Shown: in pieces, positions 8,558 to 19,589 of the stretch
Numbering within the stretch: the first letter of the stretch is position 1
Layout of the letters: every line of letters begins with the position of its first letter
From: Arthrobacter sp. ES3-54
GTDB taxonomy: Bacteria > Actinomycetota > Actinomycetes > Actinomycetales > Micrococcaceae
Direction: 5' to 3'
Assembly: GCF_029504395.1 (NCBI RefSeq)
Contig: NZ_JAQFIF010000004.1
Span: 124,001 to 188,000 of the forward strand
Length of the DNA stretch: 64,000 bases
Translations under genes and position numbers: made by a program
The notes under the pieces: generated by a model
The model's input: only the letters and a program-made list of their open reading frames with translations
What the model was told of the DNA's origin: nothing
Databases searched by the model: none

Positions 8558-9055
8558 GTGGTTGTAACAACTGATGATCGGGTGGCTGCCGCGGCTGACA
8601 GCGGGGAAGCAGTCAGCACAGCGGCTCCCGAACTAACGCACTGCCGCCTCATCTACTTTTCCTCCACCTCCGAAAATACGGCACGCTTCATTGCGAAGCT
8701 GGGCGTCGACGCCGCCAGGATCCCCCTCTACCCGAGGGATGCTCCGCTGGTGGCCCGGGAGCCCTACGTGCTGGTGTTGCCGACCTACGGCGGCACCGGG
8801 GGAGAGGGATCTGTTCCAAAGCAGGTCATCAGGTTTTTGAACGACCCGGGCAACCGGAAGCTGATCCGCGGAGTGATCGGCGCAGGGAACACGAATTTCG
8901 GGGACAACTACTGCATGGCCGGAGACATCATCGCCGCCAAGTGCAAGGTCCCGCACCTATATCGCTTCGAACTCATGGGGACGCCGGAAGACGTCAACCG
9001 CGTACAACAAGGATTGGAAGAGTTTTGGACACGACTGTCGCAGACACAGCAGTAA
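8558..9055 (+). CDS. nrdI: Flavodoxin-like NrdI, activator of class Ib ribonucleotide reductase
   Basis: About 165 residues. I prefer GTG at 8558 because GAGGTGA lies five bases upstream; a GTG at 8549 is also open. The FMN phosphate loop is [12 protein letters not shown], followed by [14 protein letters not shown] and the family motif [16 protein letters not shown]. NrdI supplies the oxidant that assembles the dimanganese-tyrosyl radical cofactor of NrdF. Its 3-prime end overlaps nrdE by about 30 bases. The N-terminal 25 residues before CRLIYFSS are an extension compared with shorter NrdI proteins. Confidence 0.94.
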   Translation: MVVTTDDRVAAAADSGEAVSTAAPELTHCRLIYFSSTSENTARFIAKLGVDAARIPLYPRDAPLVAREPYVLVLPTYGGTGGEGSVPKQVIRFLNDPGNRKLIRGVIGAGNTNFGDNYCMAGDIIAAKCKVPHLYRFELMGTPEDVNRVQQGLEEFWTRLSQTQQ

Positions 9056-11241
9056 CTGAGGGCGCAGGCCTGCACACGGGCACCGGCACCGGCACCGCCG
9101 AGAAGCAGGAAAAGCACGAGATGCCGGCCGCTTACAAGGGCCTGGGCTATCACGAGCTCAACGCCATGCTGAACCTCTACGGCCCCAACGGAGAGATCCA
9201 GTTCGAGGCCGACCGCGAGGCCGCGCACCAGTACTTCCTGCAGCACGTGAACAACAACACCGTGTTCTTCCACGACCTCGAGGAAAAGCTCGACTACCTC
9301 GTCAAGAACGAGTACTACGAGCGCGAAACCCTCGACCAGTACACGATGAACTTCATCCGCGAGCTCTACAACCGCGCGTACAAGAAGAAGTTCCGCTTCG
9401 AGACCTTCCTCGGCGCGTTCAAGTTCTACACCTCCTACACGCTGAAGACGTTCGACGGAAAGCGCTTCCTGGAGCGCTACGAGGACCGCGTCTGCATGGT
9501 GGCCCTGCACCTGGCCCGCGGCGACGAGAAGCTCGCCACCCAGATGGTGGACGAGATCATCGAGGGCCGCTTCCAGCCGGCCACCCCGACGTTCCTGAAC
9601 GCCGGCAAGAAGCAGCGCGGCGAGCTGGTCTCCTGCTTCCTGCTCCGCATCGAAGACAACATGGAGTCGATCGGCCGGTCCATCAACTCGGCGCTGCAGC
9701 TCTCCAAGCGCGGCGGCGGCGTGGCCTTCGCGCTGACCAACATCCGCGAGGTCGGCGCGCCGATCAAGCAGATCGAGAACCAGTCCTCCGGCGTCATCCC
9801 CGTGATGAAGCTCCTCGAGGACAGCTTCTCCTACGCCAACCAGCTCGGTGCCCGCCAAGGTGCCGGCGCGGTGTACCTGCACGCGCACCACCCGGACATC
9901 TACCGCTTCCTGGACACCAAGCGCGAGAACGCGGACGAGAAGATCCGCATCAAGACCCTCTCGCTCGGCGTCGTCATCCCGGACATCACCTTCGAGCTGG
10001 CCAAGCGGGACGAGGACATGTACCTGTTCTCCCCGTACGACGTCGAAAAGGTCTACGGCATGCCGTTCTCCGACGTCTCGGTCACCGAGAAGTACTACGA
10101 GATGGTGGACGATTCCCGGATCAAGAAGACCAAGATCAAGGCGCGCGAGTTCTTCCAGACCCTCGCCGAGATCCAGTTCGAATCCGGCTACCCGTACATC
10201 ATGTTCGAGGACACCGTGAACCGGGAAAACCCGATCGACGGCAAGATCATCATGTCCAACCTGTGCTCCGAGATCCTCCAGGTCTCCCAGCCCACGACGT
10301 ACCACGATGACCTGTCCTACGACCAGACCGGCAAGGACATCTCCTGCAATCTGGGTTCGCTGAACATTGCCAAGACCATGGACTCGCCGGACTTCGGCCT
10401 GACCATTGAGACGGCCATCCGGTCCCTCTCGGCCGTCTCGGACATGTCCAACATCACCTCGGTGCCCTCGATTGCCCGCGGCAACGACCAGAGCCACGCG
10501 ATCGGCCTCGGCCAGATGAACCTGCACGGCTACCTGGCCCGCGAGCGGGTCCACTACGGCTCCGAAGAGGGCCTGGACTTCACCAACATCTACTTCTACT
10601 CGGTGGTGTACCACGCGGTCCGCGCCTCCAACCGGCTGGCCATCCAGACCGGCCAGACCTTTGGCGGCTTCGAGAAGTCCAAGTACGCCTCCGGGGAGTT
10701 CTTCGACAAGTACACCGAGCAGGAATGGGTCCCGCAGACCGAGAAGGTCGCGGAGCTGTTCAAGAACATCCACATCCCCACGCAGGATGACTGGCGCGAG
10801 CTGAAGGCCTCCGTCATGGAGCACGGCATCTACAACCAGAACCTGCAGGCTGTGCCGCCCACCGGCTCGATCTCCTACATCAACAACTCCACCTCCTCGA
10901 TCCACCCGGTGGCGTCCAAGATCGAGATCCGCAAGGAAGGCAAGCTGGGCCGCGTGTACTACCCGGCGCCGTACCTGACGAACGACAACCTGGAGTACTA
11001 CCAGGACGCGTACGAGATCGGCTACGAGAAGGTCATCGACACCTACGCCGCAGCCACGCAGCACGTGGACCAGGGCCTGTCCCTGACGCTGTTCTTCAAG
11101 GACACCGCCACCACGCGCGACATCAACAAGGCCCAGATCTACGCCTGGAAGAAGGGCATCAAGACCATCTACTACATCCGTCTCCGCCAGCTCGCGCTGG
11201 AAGGGACCGAGGTGGACGGTTGCGTCAGCTGCATGCTGTAG
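9025..11241 (+). CDS. nrdE: Class Ib ribonucleoside-diphosphate reductase, alpha subunit
   Basis: 738 residues. A TTG at 9025 inside the end of nrdI has GGAAGAG just upstream and gives a short variable N-terminus before the conserved [20 protein letters not shown]. Visible are the N-terminal redox Cys in [11 protein letters not shown], the active-site NLCSEI and the C-terminal redox pair CVSC near the last residues. NrdE reduces ribonucleoside diphosphates to deoxy forms with a radical passed from NrdF. It lacks an ATP-cone, as usual for NrdE. A strong hairpin separates it from nrdF. Confidence 0.96.
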   Translation: MDTTVADTAVTEGAGLHTGTGTGTAEKQEKHEMPAAYKGLGYHELNAMLNLYGPNGEIQFEADREAAHQYFLQHVNNNTVFFHDLEEKLDYLVKNEYYERETLDQYTMNFIRELYNRAYKKKFRFETFLGAFKFYTSYTLKTFDGKRFLERYEDRVCMVALHLARGDEKLATQMVDEIIEGRFQPATPTFLNAGKKQRGELVSCFLLRIEDNMESIGRSINSALQLSKRGGGVAFALTNIREVGAPIKQIENQSSGVIPVMKLLEDSFSYANQLGARQGAGAVYLHAHHPDIYRFLDTKRENADEKIRIKTLSLGVVIPDITFELAKRDEDMYLFSPYDVEKVYGMPFSDVSVTEKYYEMVDDSRIKKTKIKAREFFQTLAEIQFESGYPYIMFEDTVNRENPIDGKIIMSNLCSEILQVSQPTTYHDDLSYDQTGKDISCNLGSLNIAKTMDSPDFGLTIETAIRSLSAVSDMSNITSVPSIARGNDQSHAIGLGQMNLHGYLARERVHYGSEEGLDFTNIYFYSVVYHAVRASNRLAIQTGQTFGGFEKSKYASGEFFDKYTEQEWVPQTEKVAELFKNIHIPTQDDWRELKASVMEHGIYNQNLQAVPPTGSISYINNSTSSIHPVASKIEIRKEGKLGRVYYPAPYLTNDNLEYYQDAYEIGYEKVIDTYAAATQHVDQGLSLTLFFKDTATTRDINKAQIYAWKKGIKTIYYIRLRQLALEGTEVDGCVSCML

Positions 11242-11260
11242 CTTCAACTAAATCGTGAGA

Positions 11261-11297
11261 GTACGACGGCGGGCGCCCGCCCGCCGTCGTACGCTTT
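11261..11297 (+). terminator. Hairpin between nrdE and nrdF
   Basis: A perfect 15-base GC-rich stem (11261-11275 with 11278-11292) and a short CTTT tail lie in the 89-base gap between nrdE and nrdF. It could partly end transcription after nrdE or stabilise the upstream message. Confidence 0.75.
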
Positions 11298-11303
11298 AAC
11301 TAA

Positions 11304-12305
<1,002 letters not shown>

Positions 12306-12354
12306 TTCTTCAGTGTGAGATCCCGACCTAACTGAGCAATTTCGCAGTATCTAT

Positions 12355-12487
12355 GAGATTCCACGCTATTTGAATCTGTTCCGATTTACATGAACAAGCG
12401 TCCCGTTCTAGTTGAACCAGCTTTGAGGTTTCACGCTACGTGGCCAGGTTCCACGGTGGTTGGCCAACTGATTCACTCAGTTGGCCA
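12355..12487 (+). repeat. Array of imperfect 20-bp repeats, IS21-type end candidate
   Basis: The clearest units are at 12427-12446, 12447-12466 and 12467-12487 (20, 20 and 21 bases), sharing GGTTYCACG near the start and TGGCCA at the end. Three weaker units precede them from 12355 (TTCCACGCTA...GAATC type). A matching array lies at 34928-35008 in the same orientation. Multiple short repeats at an element end are a known feature of IS21-family insertion sequences, but no istA/istB gene is visible here. Confidence 0.55.
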
Positions 12488-12909
12488 AAGGCCGGGCGCC
12501 GCGGCCGCCGCGGGTTGCCTTTCAAGCGTTCCCCGACGAGTCCGGGCTGATGCACACGGCATGAGCCCGGGCTTTGAATGATGCTTGAGCCCGCGGTGGT
12601 TGCCGGAGTTGCCGAGGGGTTGCTTGTCGGCGCTGCCGGCGGGGCGCGTCCGCTCAGCACCGCCAAGGCGGCCGCCGCGACGGCGATGCTTCGAACTGTC
12701 ATGCACCACGGTTCACTGACGAAGCCTGCGCCGGTCAAGGAGCTGACATCTCAATTACGATCCATTAATAAGACAGGCGGGCGGGCTCGCCCTGGGCTAC
12801 AGGAGTTCCCTGCGCGACAAGGACCGCCGCTGTCTCGAAATGTCGTCCAACCACAGGCAGTCTCACAGCAACGATTTGTGTGGGATTAAGAGACCCCGGG
12901 AACGGCTAA
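12488..12909. other. Gap with no convincing gene
   Basis: GC-rich sequence with short frames in several phases, none with a ribosome site plus protein-like composition. It may be residue of the element whose end is at 12.4 kb. Confidence 0.5.
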
Positions 12910-13545
12910 TTGAACCGTACCGGGTTTGATGCCGCTTCCTTTTTTGTGAAGGATAGCGATTATGCCCAAGACACCGACCACTCAGTGCTGGCCGTCGCAA
13001 CCGTGGACATCACCCATTCCCGGGTCGCGGTAACTGATCTTGCGGGCGCAGTCCTGGCCGAGGAGAGCCTTGACGTGACCATCACCGACGGACCCGAACG
13101 GGTGCTCAAGAGCCTCGCCGCCGCCTTCGACCGCCTCCTGGAAGGCACGGGGAATTCCCGCGATCAGCTCTCCGGAGTCGGTCTTTCCGTCCCTGGGCCC
13201 GTGGATCCGCACAGCGGGCGGCTGAGCCAGCCCCCGATCATGCCGGGATGGGACGCCTACCCCGTCATCGAACACCTCCAGGACTCCCTGCCCGTCCCGG
13301 TGTTCGTGGAAAACGACGCCGATGCCATGGCTTTCGGTGAATATTCCGCCGCCGCTCCTTCCTGCGAAGCCCACTGCCTGGTCAAGGTGTCAACGGGCAT
13401 CGGCACGGGCCTGGTCATCAACGGCTCCGTCTACCACGGCATCGACGGCGGGGCCGGCGACATCGGGCACACCCGGCTTGAAGGAGTCGACGCGCTGTGC
13501 CAGTGTGGGTCCCGCGGATGCCTGGCCGCGTCCGCGGCCCGCTGC
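12910..13545 (+). pseudogene. ROK-family protein remnant, both ends missing
   Basis: The frame encodes the middle of a ROK sugar kinase/repressor: VLAVATVDITHSRVAVTDLAG (nucleotide-binding start), GVGLSVPGPVD, VFVENDADAMAFGEYS, VSTGIGTGLVINGSVYHG, AGDIGHTRL and the zinc motif CQCGSRGCLA. Family members have either an N-terminal helix-turn-helix or a free N-terminus, and about 100 more residues after the zinc motif. Here the frame changes to non-homologous sequence (RCPRVREGLCFSC) right after it and stops at 13668. The apparent start is a TTG without a ribosome site. I read this as a truncated gene left by a rearrangement near 13545. Confidence 0.75.
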
Positions 13546-13657
13546 CCGCGGGTGAGGGAAGGTTTATGCTTTTCGTGCCAGGTGCTCGGTTCTCTTGTCA
13601 TCCTCCACCCTGACCAGACCCGGCGGGTGAGGGGCTGCTTCTCTGTTAGCCTGCACC

Positions 13658-15445
13658 ATGAGTCCTAATCCTCCGGTGCCGTCGGATCTCCCCGCACCTG
13701 CCCCGTCGGCGGTGACCCCGGGGCTTGTGCACAGCTTCCGGGACGAGCTGGTCGAGGGCGCTGACGTCATCGATCCGGCCACCTTCGCGGGGACCATCCC
13801 GCAGGACCGCGGTATAGCTCCACGGGTGCGGGTGGGGAGCAAATGGTTCAACCTGCTATGGTTGCTCCCGATCGGATTCGTGCTCCTGATTGCTGGCGTC
13901 GCGGTGGCGAAGGGGCTGCGTGAGCTGCCGGAGGTTCAGTCGTTCATGCGTCAGTTCCCGGGGATGTCAGAACTCCCCGCCGACGCGCCGTCGGGGTTCC
14001 CGGCCTGGCTGGGGTGGCAGCATTTTCTGAACCTGTTCTTCATGATTTTCATCATTCGTTCCGGGGCGCAGATTCTCACTGACCACCCCCGTCTGTACTG
14101 GACCCGTCACAGCACTCCGGGCCGGGACTGGTTCCGGGTGCAAAAGCCCGTTCCCGCTGACCCGTTGTGGACGGCGAAGAAAGACTCCATCAGTCTCCCG
14201 GGCCAGGTCGGTCTGCCCGGACTTCGGCACTCGATCGGGCTTGCCCGCTGGTGGCACCTGGGAGTCGACACCCTTTGGCTGGCGAACGGGATTGTCTTCT
14301 ACATTCTCTTATTCACCACCGGGCAGTGGATGCGCCTGGTGCCCCTGCACTGGGACGTGTTCCCTAATGCGTTGTCGGTGGCGATCCAGTACCTGTCGCT
14401 GGACTGGCCGGCCGAGAGCGGATGGTCCAACTACAACAGCCTGCAACTGCTCACCTACTTCGTTACCGTCTTCATCGCCGCCCCACTGGCCCTGGTCACC
14501 GGACTCGGCATGTCCCCGGCACTCTCAACGCGGTTCCGGCGGATCAGCACGGTGCTCAGCATCCAGGCCGCCCGATCGATCCACTTCCTTGTGCTGGTCT
14601 GGTTCCTGCTGTTCATCATCATCCACGTGACCTTTGTCTTCACCACCGGGGCCCGGAACAACCTCAACCACATCTTTGCCAGCCGCAACGACGGCTCCTG
14701 GGCGGGTTTTTGGATCTTCGTACTGTCCATGGCGGTGGTCGTCATCGGCTGGGTAGCCGCGACGCCCCTGACCATCCGCCATCCGCGCATGATCCAGCGT
14801 GCCGGGTCTGCGTTGATCGGACCGGCGCAGCGCTTGTTCGAACACATCGACGCCAAACCGGGGCAATACACCGAGGACGACATTTCCCCCTACCTCTGGC
14901 ACAACGGCCAATACCCGGACTCCGAAGAGTACAAGGCGCTCTTCGACGGAAACTTCGCCGGCTACCGGCTGAAAATCGACGGCCTCGTGGAGAACCCCGT
15001 CGAGCTGGACCTGCTGCAGCTGCGTGCCATGCCCTACCACGAGCAGATCACCCAACACTTCTGCATCCAGGGATGGTCAGGGGTAGCGAAATGGGGTGGA
15101 GTCTCGATGCAGGCCATCCTCGATCTCGTCCAGCCCAAACCCGGGGCGAAATGGGTGGTGTTCTATTCCCTCGGCGACGGGCCCGAGAAGGGCATCTACT
15201 ACGACGCGCACCCGCTCGAACAGATGAGTTATGAACTGACTATGCTCGCCTACGACATGAACGGAGAACCCCTCTCGTTCGGACATGGAGCCCCGCTGCG
15301 GCTCCGCAACGAAAACCAACTCGGTTTCAAAATGGTCAAATGGATCAAAGGAATAGAATTCGTCGACACTTTCGACCACCTCGGCGGCGGCTTCGGAGGG
15401 TACAACGAAGACCACGAATTCTTCGGCTACCGCCAGTCGATATGA
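13658..15445 (+). CDS. Membrane molybdopterin oxidoreductase fused to a cytochrome b561-like domain
   Basis: 595 residues. Residues 70-380 form a membrane domain with about five hydrophobic segments (for example WLLPIGFVLLIAGVAVA, HFLNLFFMIFIIRSG, SIHFLVLVWFLLFIIIHVTF) and conserved histidines that could bind haem b, as in cytochrome b561/thiosulfate-reductase-type proteins. Residues about 415-590 are a sulfite-oxidase-type molybdopterin domain; the Cys in HFCIQGWSG is the expected Mo ligand. The protein probably passes electrons between quinone and a small oxidised or reduced substrate at the membrane. The ribosome site is weak (GAGGGG 20 bases upstream). Substrate is unknown. Confidence 0.85.
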   Translation: MSPNPPVPSDLPAPAPSAVTPGLVHSFRDELVEGADVIDPATFAGTIPQDRGIAPRVRVGSKWFNLLWLLPIGFVLLIAGVAVAKGLRELPEVQSFMRQFPGMSELPADAPSGFPAWLGWQHFLNLFFMIFIIRSGAQILTDHPRLYWTRHSTPGRDWFRVQKPVPADPLWTAKKDSISLPGQVGLPGLRHSIGLARWWHLGVDTLWLANGIVFYILLFTTGQWMRLVPLHWDVFPNALSVAIQYLSLDWPAESGWSNYNSLQLLTYFVTVFIAAPLALVTGLGMSPALSTRFRRISTVLSIQAARSIHFLVLVWFLLFIIIHVTFVFTTGARNNLNHIFASRNDGSWAGFWIFVLSMAVVVIGWVAATPLTIRHPRMIQRAGSALIGPAQRLFEHIDAKPGQYTEDDISPYLWHNGQYPDSEEYKALFDGNFAGYRLKIDGLVENPVELDLLQLRAMPYHEQITQHFCIQGWSGVAKWGGVSMQAILDLVQPKPGAKWVVFYSLGDGPEKGIYYDAHPLEQMSYELTMLAYDMNGEPLSFGHGAPLRLRNENQLGFKMVKWIKGIEFVDTFDHLGGGFGGYNEDHEFFGYRQSI

Positions 15446-15543
15446 CTGGCCCGGCTCATTACCGGGTCGGCCCTCACTTTGAACAATGGCGTGGTCCTCG
15501 CCCGCTGGGCGGCTGCTTCCACGGCGACCAGTTTCGGCCCGGC

Positions 15544-16729
15544 CTACTTGGCGATTCTGCCCACGATCTGGCGGGCCACCAGCCGGTCGATTCCAGGCAG
15601 ATGGGTTGCCCGTATGATCCACCGGCGCAGGAGACGCTGGGTCCGGCTTGCGGGGAGGAACGAGGACGCGGTTCGCCTGCCGGCGGCCTGCGCGCCCTCG
15701 ACCACGGGTCGCCAGCGTCGTTCGAATTCGGCGAGGGCTGAGCCGATCCCCTCGGGTGAGGCGACGGGTCCGAGGACGTCTCCCAGTAGCGCGGCGCCGG
15801 CGATGGCGAGCGAGCCGCCTTGTCCGGCGAGGAGCGACACGGCCCCGCAGGCGTCCCCCACGAGAACGGTCCGCGCCCTCTGCCAGCCGGGCATGACAAT
15901 CTGCGCGACGACATCGTCATACGGATGCGCTGGGCACAGTTCGAGGAGCCGGTCGACCGTGTGGCCGAGTCCGGCGAATTCGCGGCGAAGCCGCTCCCGC
16001 GGGTTCCCGGACCGCTGGTGCCCTGTCGGGTCTGTGGCATCCCGGTAGACCATGAATGCCGCCACCTCGTCCGAGCGGAGGCTGTAGAGCCCGGCCATTC
16101 GGTTGATACTGTCGGTGAGGAGGAACCGGTTCCGGAAGCGGGCATTCAGTGCCGGTTCGGTCACGATGAATGCTGCGGCACGCATGCCCAGGGGGCGCAG
16201 GTACTCCTCTTCGGGGCCGAAGACCCGGGCTCGTACTCCGGAATGGATGCCATCAGCGCCGATGAGGACGTCCGCGGCGAACGTCACGTCCGGCAGGTCA
16301 TCGACGGCGACCCGCACGCCGTTGTCATCACTCCATACTTGGGAGACCGGCGCCCCGTAGCGGACGTGCACCCGGCGGGGGGGGGGGGGTCACGTCCTCG
16401 AGCGCAGCGAGGGCGGCTCGCTCCATGTCGGGGCGCAGCAGGCTCAGGACCTTCCCGCCGGCAAGCCGGGCGAATTGGTCGTAGTCGAGGCTGGACGTGG
16501 GGCGTCCTGCCGGATCGACATACTCGGCTGCCTCGACATGGTAGGCCACCGCTGCGAGCCGCGGGTAGAGGCCGATCCGCTCCGCCGCCTCCACTCCCGG
16601 ACCAAAGAAGTCCATCATGTAGCCGTCGGGGCGCGGAGCGCCCGATTTCTCGAGGAGCTCGACGTCCCAGCCGGCCAAGCCGAGCTGGCGGGCCGCGACG
16701 AGGCCCGCTATGCCCGCCCCGACAACCAC
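15544..16729 (-). pseudogene. FAD-dependent monooxygenase, frameshifted at a C13 tract
   Basis: Two reading frames make one aromatic-hydroxylase-type flavoprotein. The N-terminal part (from GTG 16729) has VVGAGIAGLVAARQLGLAG and LLEKSGAPRPDGYMMDFFGP. The C-terminal part (15544-16371) has VLIGADGIHSGVR and VLVGDACGAVSLLAGQG, the FAD-binding motifs of the family. They are joined at a run of 13 G on the plus strand (16377-16389), where one base more or less restores the frame. About 395 residues in total, the normal length. Divergent from the VOC gene. Either a true or phase-variable frameshift or a sequencing error in the homopolymer. Confidence 0.82.
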
Positions 16730-16836
16730 TGCCTTTATGTCCTGCCTCCAGCGGTCGTGGGTGTGTCTGATGCCCGGCGCGTTGACAGGCAGGGACGTGG
16801 CGCGTATTCCTGAGTGCAGAGCAAGGAGGTCTCCTT

Positions 16837-17241
16837 ATGGCCACCGTAAGCGTGCGCTACATCGTCGATGATGTCGACGCCGCCATCAACTTCTACCGCG
16901 AACATCTGGCATTCACGCTCGTCATGCATCCCGCCCCGCCCTTTGCCATGCTCGACCGCGGTGATTTGCGGCTGCTGCTCAGCGCTCCGAGCGGCCAGGG
17001 CGGAGGAGGCAAGAGCATGCCCGACGGCACCAGGCCCGCGCCCGGCGGGTGGAACCGGTTCGCGCTGGAGGTCTCCGACCTCGCGGCAACCGTGCGGACC
17101 CTCCGCGGCGCAGGTGTGCAGTTTCGAAATGACATCGTGACGGGCGTGGGCGGAAATCAGGTACTGATCGAAGACCCCTCGGGCAATCCGATCGAACTGT
17201 TCGAGCCGACGATTCCCGAGGCGCGGCTCGCGACATCCTAA
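16837..17241 (+). CDS. VOC-family (glyoxalase/dioxygenase fold) protein
   Basis: 134 residues with one VOC module pair: VRYIVDDVDAAINFYREHLAF at the start and VLIEDPSGNPIELFEP near the end, the latter carrying the metal-ligand Glu. AAGGAGGT precedes the ATG. VOC proteins include glyoxalase I, antibiotic-binding and ring-cleaving proteins; nothing here fixes the substrate. It lies head to head with the FAD monooxygenase remnant, about 110 bases away, so both may have shared a control region. Confidence 0.88.
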   Translation: MATVSVRYIVDDVDAAINFYREHLAFTLVMHPAPPFAMLDRGDLRLLLSAPSGQGGGGKSMPDGTRPAPGGWNRFALEVSDLAATVRTLRGAGVQFRNDIVTGVGGNQVLIEDPSGNPIELFEPTIPEARLATS

Positions 17242-17376
17242 TCCCCACTGGCGGCAGGCGCCCAGAAGGTCCCCGGCGTGAGCTTCGCGCGCCACGTTAA
17301 CCAAGCCCTGGAGGTCGCCAAATCCCTGGGTGTCGCGGTCGCCGAAAAGCTGATGTCGAAATACGTGAGCGGCTAA
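17242..17376 (+). pseudogene. Possible 3-prime gene remnant (44 codons)
   Basis: Directly after the VOC stop the same frame stays open and protein-like, with VPGVSFARHVNQALEVAKSL and a TAA at 17374. There is no start codon with a ribosome site. It could be the tail of a deleted gene; family not recognised. Confidence 0.3.
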
Positions 17377-17909
17377 ACACTCCTGTTCGGCGTCCCAACG
17401 GGAAGTTGGCAACGGGCATTCGTCGTCTGGTGGGCCATAGGACTCTTGCCCTTGCTCTTTTCCCGGACGTAGGTATTGATATGCCGCGGCGAGTTCGCCC
17501 GCGAACGGGTGGGTGGCGCGGTGGTGGTTGGCCCCGGGTGTGGCGTTGGAACGCGCCCGGGCCGCCCCTTCACCCGGGGACATTGCGGTGCACCCGGCGG
17601 AAACCCACGGCCGGAGGATCGAACGTCCACTGTCCCGGCAACTGAGCTGTGGGTGCCTGCGAGGCAACGGCCAGATGAGGAGGGACCAGTAGCCGGTGGA
17701 CTAAGTCGTTGCTGGGGGCGGGGCCCGCACATCGTCGGACCTGGCCGCATGAACTCGGCCCTGACCGGCAAATCCAGCCTCGCCCACTCGGCGAGCACGG
17801 GCTTCCCGGAACCGGAGCTCCGGGAAGAGGCGAGTAGTCAGGCTGGAAATTTGCAGCTGCGCGGAGAGTCTGTCTGTCCGTGTCGAGGCCGGTTGGAATT
17901 AGGGGGCCT
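17377..17909. other. 533-base gap without a supported gene
   Basis: Several overlapping open frames exist on both strands, but their composition (Pro/Arg/Gly-rich, no ribosome sites) is that of random GC-rich DNA. Confidence 0.5.
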
Positions 17910-18887
17910 CTATTTTTCCGCCGGACGTTTGGATTCGGTGGCTGGCGGCGTCTCTCGGCCTGCCCGGCCTGGAGGCGTGGATTCCTGCAACCTGGCGCGT
18001 GCATGCAGGATGTCGCCGATGAACCAGTCGTAGATCAGCACACCGATCGCTGCGCCGATGAAGGGCCCGACGATCGGCACCCAGAAGTACCAGCTGAAGG
18101 CCCCGTCGACGGTGCCCGGCAGCGCCGTCTGCCCCCATCCGGCCAGCCAGGCAAACAACCTCGGTCCGAAGTCGCGGGCCGGGTTGATGGCGTAGCCGGC
18201 GTTCGCGCCAATCGACATGCCGATGGCTGCCACGGCCAGCCCGATCATGAACGGGCCCAGGTTCGCCTGAACGGCCGTATTGCGCATGTCGATAATTGCC
18301 ACCACGAACATGAGGAGGAACGCCGTGCCGACAATCTGGTCCACGAGCGGGCCCGCGGCGTTGCCGTTGAAGTAGGGTGCCGGGAAGGTGGCGAAGATGG
18401 AGTAGCTGGCCAGCCCCTTCGGATCCGCGCGTCCGGTGCCGACGGCCTTGTTGTAGGCGTCGATGGCGTCGTGATACAGCAGGTACACCATCGCCGCGCC
18501 GGCGAAGGCGCCCAGGACCTGGGCCACGATATACGGGCCCACCTTTTTCCAGGGGAATTTACGCCGGAGTGCGAAGGCGACGGTCACCGCCGGGTTGATG
18601 TGGGCGCCGCTGACGCCGCCGGCGACGTAAATTGCCATCGTCACCGCCAGGGCCCATCCCCAGGTAATCAGCAGCCAGTCTCCGGCGGCCATGAAGATCG
18701 TCGTCGATGTTGCTGCCCGGCCGGACCCGGGCAACGCGGCGACCGCCATGGCCACGACGCCGTCGCCGAAGGAGATCAGCACAAACGTGCCGAGAAACTC
18801 CGCAAGAAGTTCACCCCAGGTGCCGCCCAGCTGCTTGAGGCCGCTGCCGTTACGGACCGTATTCCTGAGTGGACTGATATCGCTCAT
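17910..18887 (-). CDS. MIP-family channel, probable glycerol facilitator
   Basis: 325 residues with six membrane helices and the two NPA half-helices: SGAHINPAVT and GYAINPARDFGPR. The Asp after the second NPA (NPARD) is characteristic of glycerol-conducting aquaglyceroporins rather than water-only channels. GAGGAGG precedes the ATG. It is longer than GlpF of E. coli by about 45 residues because of an N-terminal cytosolic segment and a hydrophilic C-terminal tail. No glycerol kinase is adjacent. Divergent from the acetate operon, with a 249-base shared upstream region. Confidence 0.9.
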   Translation of the reverse strand: MSDISPLRNTVRNGSGLKQLGGTWGELLAEFLGTFVLISFGDGVVAMAVAALPGSGRAATSTTIFMAAGDWLLITWGWALAVTMAIYVAGGVSGAHINPAVTVAFALRRKFPWKKVGPYIVAQVLGAFAGAAMVYLLYHDAIDAYNKAVGTGRADPKGLASYSIFATFPAPYFNGNAAGPLVDQIVGTAFLLMFVVAIIDMRNTAVQANLGPFMIGLAVAAIGMSIGANAGYAINPARDFGPRLFAWLAGWGQTALPGTVDGAFSWYFWVPIVGPFIGAAIGVLIYDWFIGDILHARARLQESTPPGRAGRETPPATESKRPAEK

Positions 18888-19136
18888 CGCGAGTGCCTCC
18901 TCGAGTCATCTGCTTCATTTGTACGGGTTGACAATTTCGGTACATTTATGCTACGCCGATAGTGACCCTAGGCAACAGTCTAAAGACCTGTGGACGGCAC
19001 CTCCGGACCGGCCCCTGCCGCCCCGTCCCGGCGGCCGAGCAGGCGCGGAGGCGGATTCTGTCGAGGAGCGGGGGTCCTCGCTAGACATAAATTGCGCCAC
19101 GGAAGGCGCAGAGTTCGTTTCGGGAAAGGCACGAAC

Positions 19137-19529
19137 ATGACCGACAACAGCGGCTTCGAAAACACCCCGGATGAGACAGAACCGGAAAACAAGCCGGAAG
19201 AACCAGACCTGCGCGGTCGGTACGTCGAAGGAAACTATGGCAAGGCAGGCGTGCAGCGCGGCCGCCATACGGACGACGAGGAAGGCCAATACATCGAAGG
19301 GGATTACGGCGCGGCCGGCAGCGAAGGCGGACTGCCCGAACCGCTCGGAAGCAAGGCCCGGGAGTCGGGACGCTATGTCAAGGCCGACTACGGCGATGCC
19401 GGATCGACACCGGGCCGCATCGCTGCCTCCGAAATCGGGCGGTACCCGGAGGGCAACTACGGCGAGGGCGGCATGGTGGATCCCGCCCGCAAACCCGACG
19501 CCGATCCCGGGACACAAACACAGCACTAA
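19137..19529 (+). CDS. Acidic repeat protein with four GRYVEGNYG-type units
   Basis: 130 residues, strongly acidic and hydrophilic, with no signal peptide or membrane segment. It carries four copies of a 12-residue unit: GRYVEGNYGKAG, GQYIEGDYGAAG, GRYVKADYGDAG and GRYPEGNYGEGG, spaced by variable charged linkers. ATG at 19137 has AAAGG eight bases upstream; the longer frame upstream is not protein-like. It lies 61 bases before the acetate transporter gene on the same strand, so it may be co-transcribed with satP and acs. Function unknown; the Tyr-Gly repeats suggest a disordered or binding protein. Confidence 0.72.
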   Translation: MTDNSGFENTPDETEPENKPEEPDLRGRYVEGNYGKAGVQRGRHTDDEEGQYIEGDYGAAGSEGGLPEPLGSKARESGRYVKADYGDAGSTPGRIAASEIGRYPEGNYGEGGMVDPARKPDADPGTQTQH

Positions 19530-19589
19530 TCAGTAACCATCCGTGCACGTCACCAGCGATGATGCTGGTGCTGACCAAGGAGTCGTGCC

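Noticed and set aside
8908..11247. Long minus-strand open frame of 779 codons opposite nrdE
   Set aside because: The plus frame is an unmistakable NrdE with normal codon use; the antisense frame is open only because of high GC at third positions and has no protein motif or ribosome site.
17476..18033. Plus-strand frame of 185 codons before the aquaporin gene end
   Set aside because: No ribosome site or family; overlaps the real aquaporin gene and reads as random GC-rich sequence.
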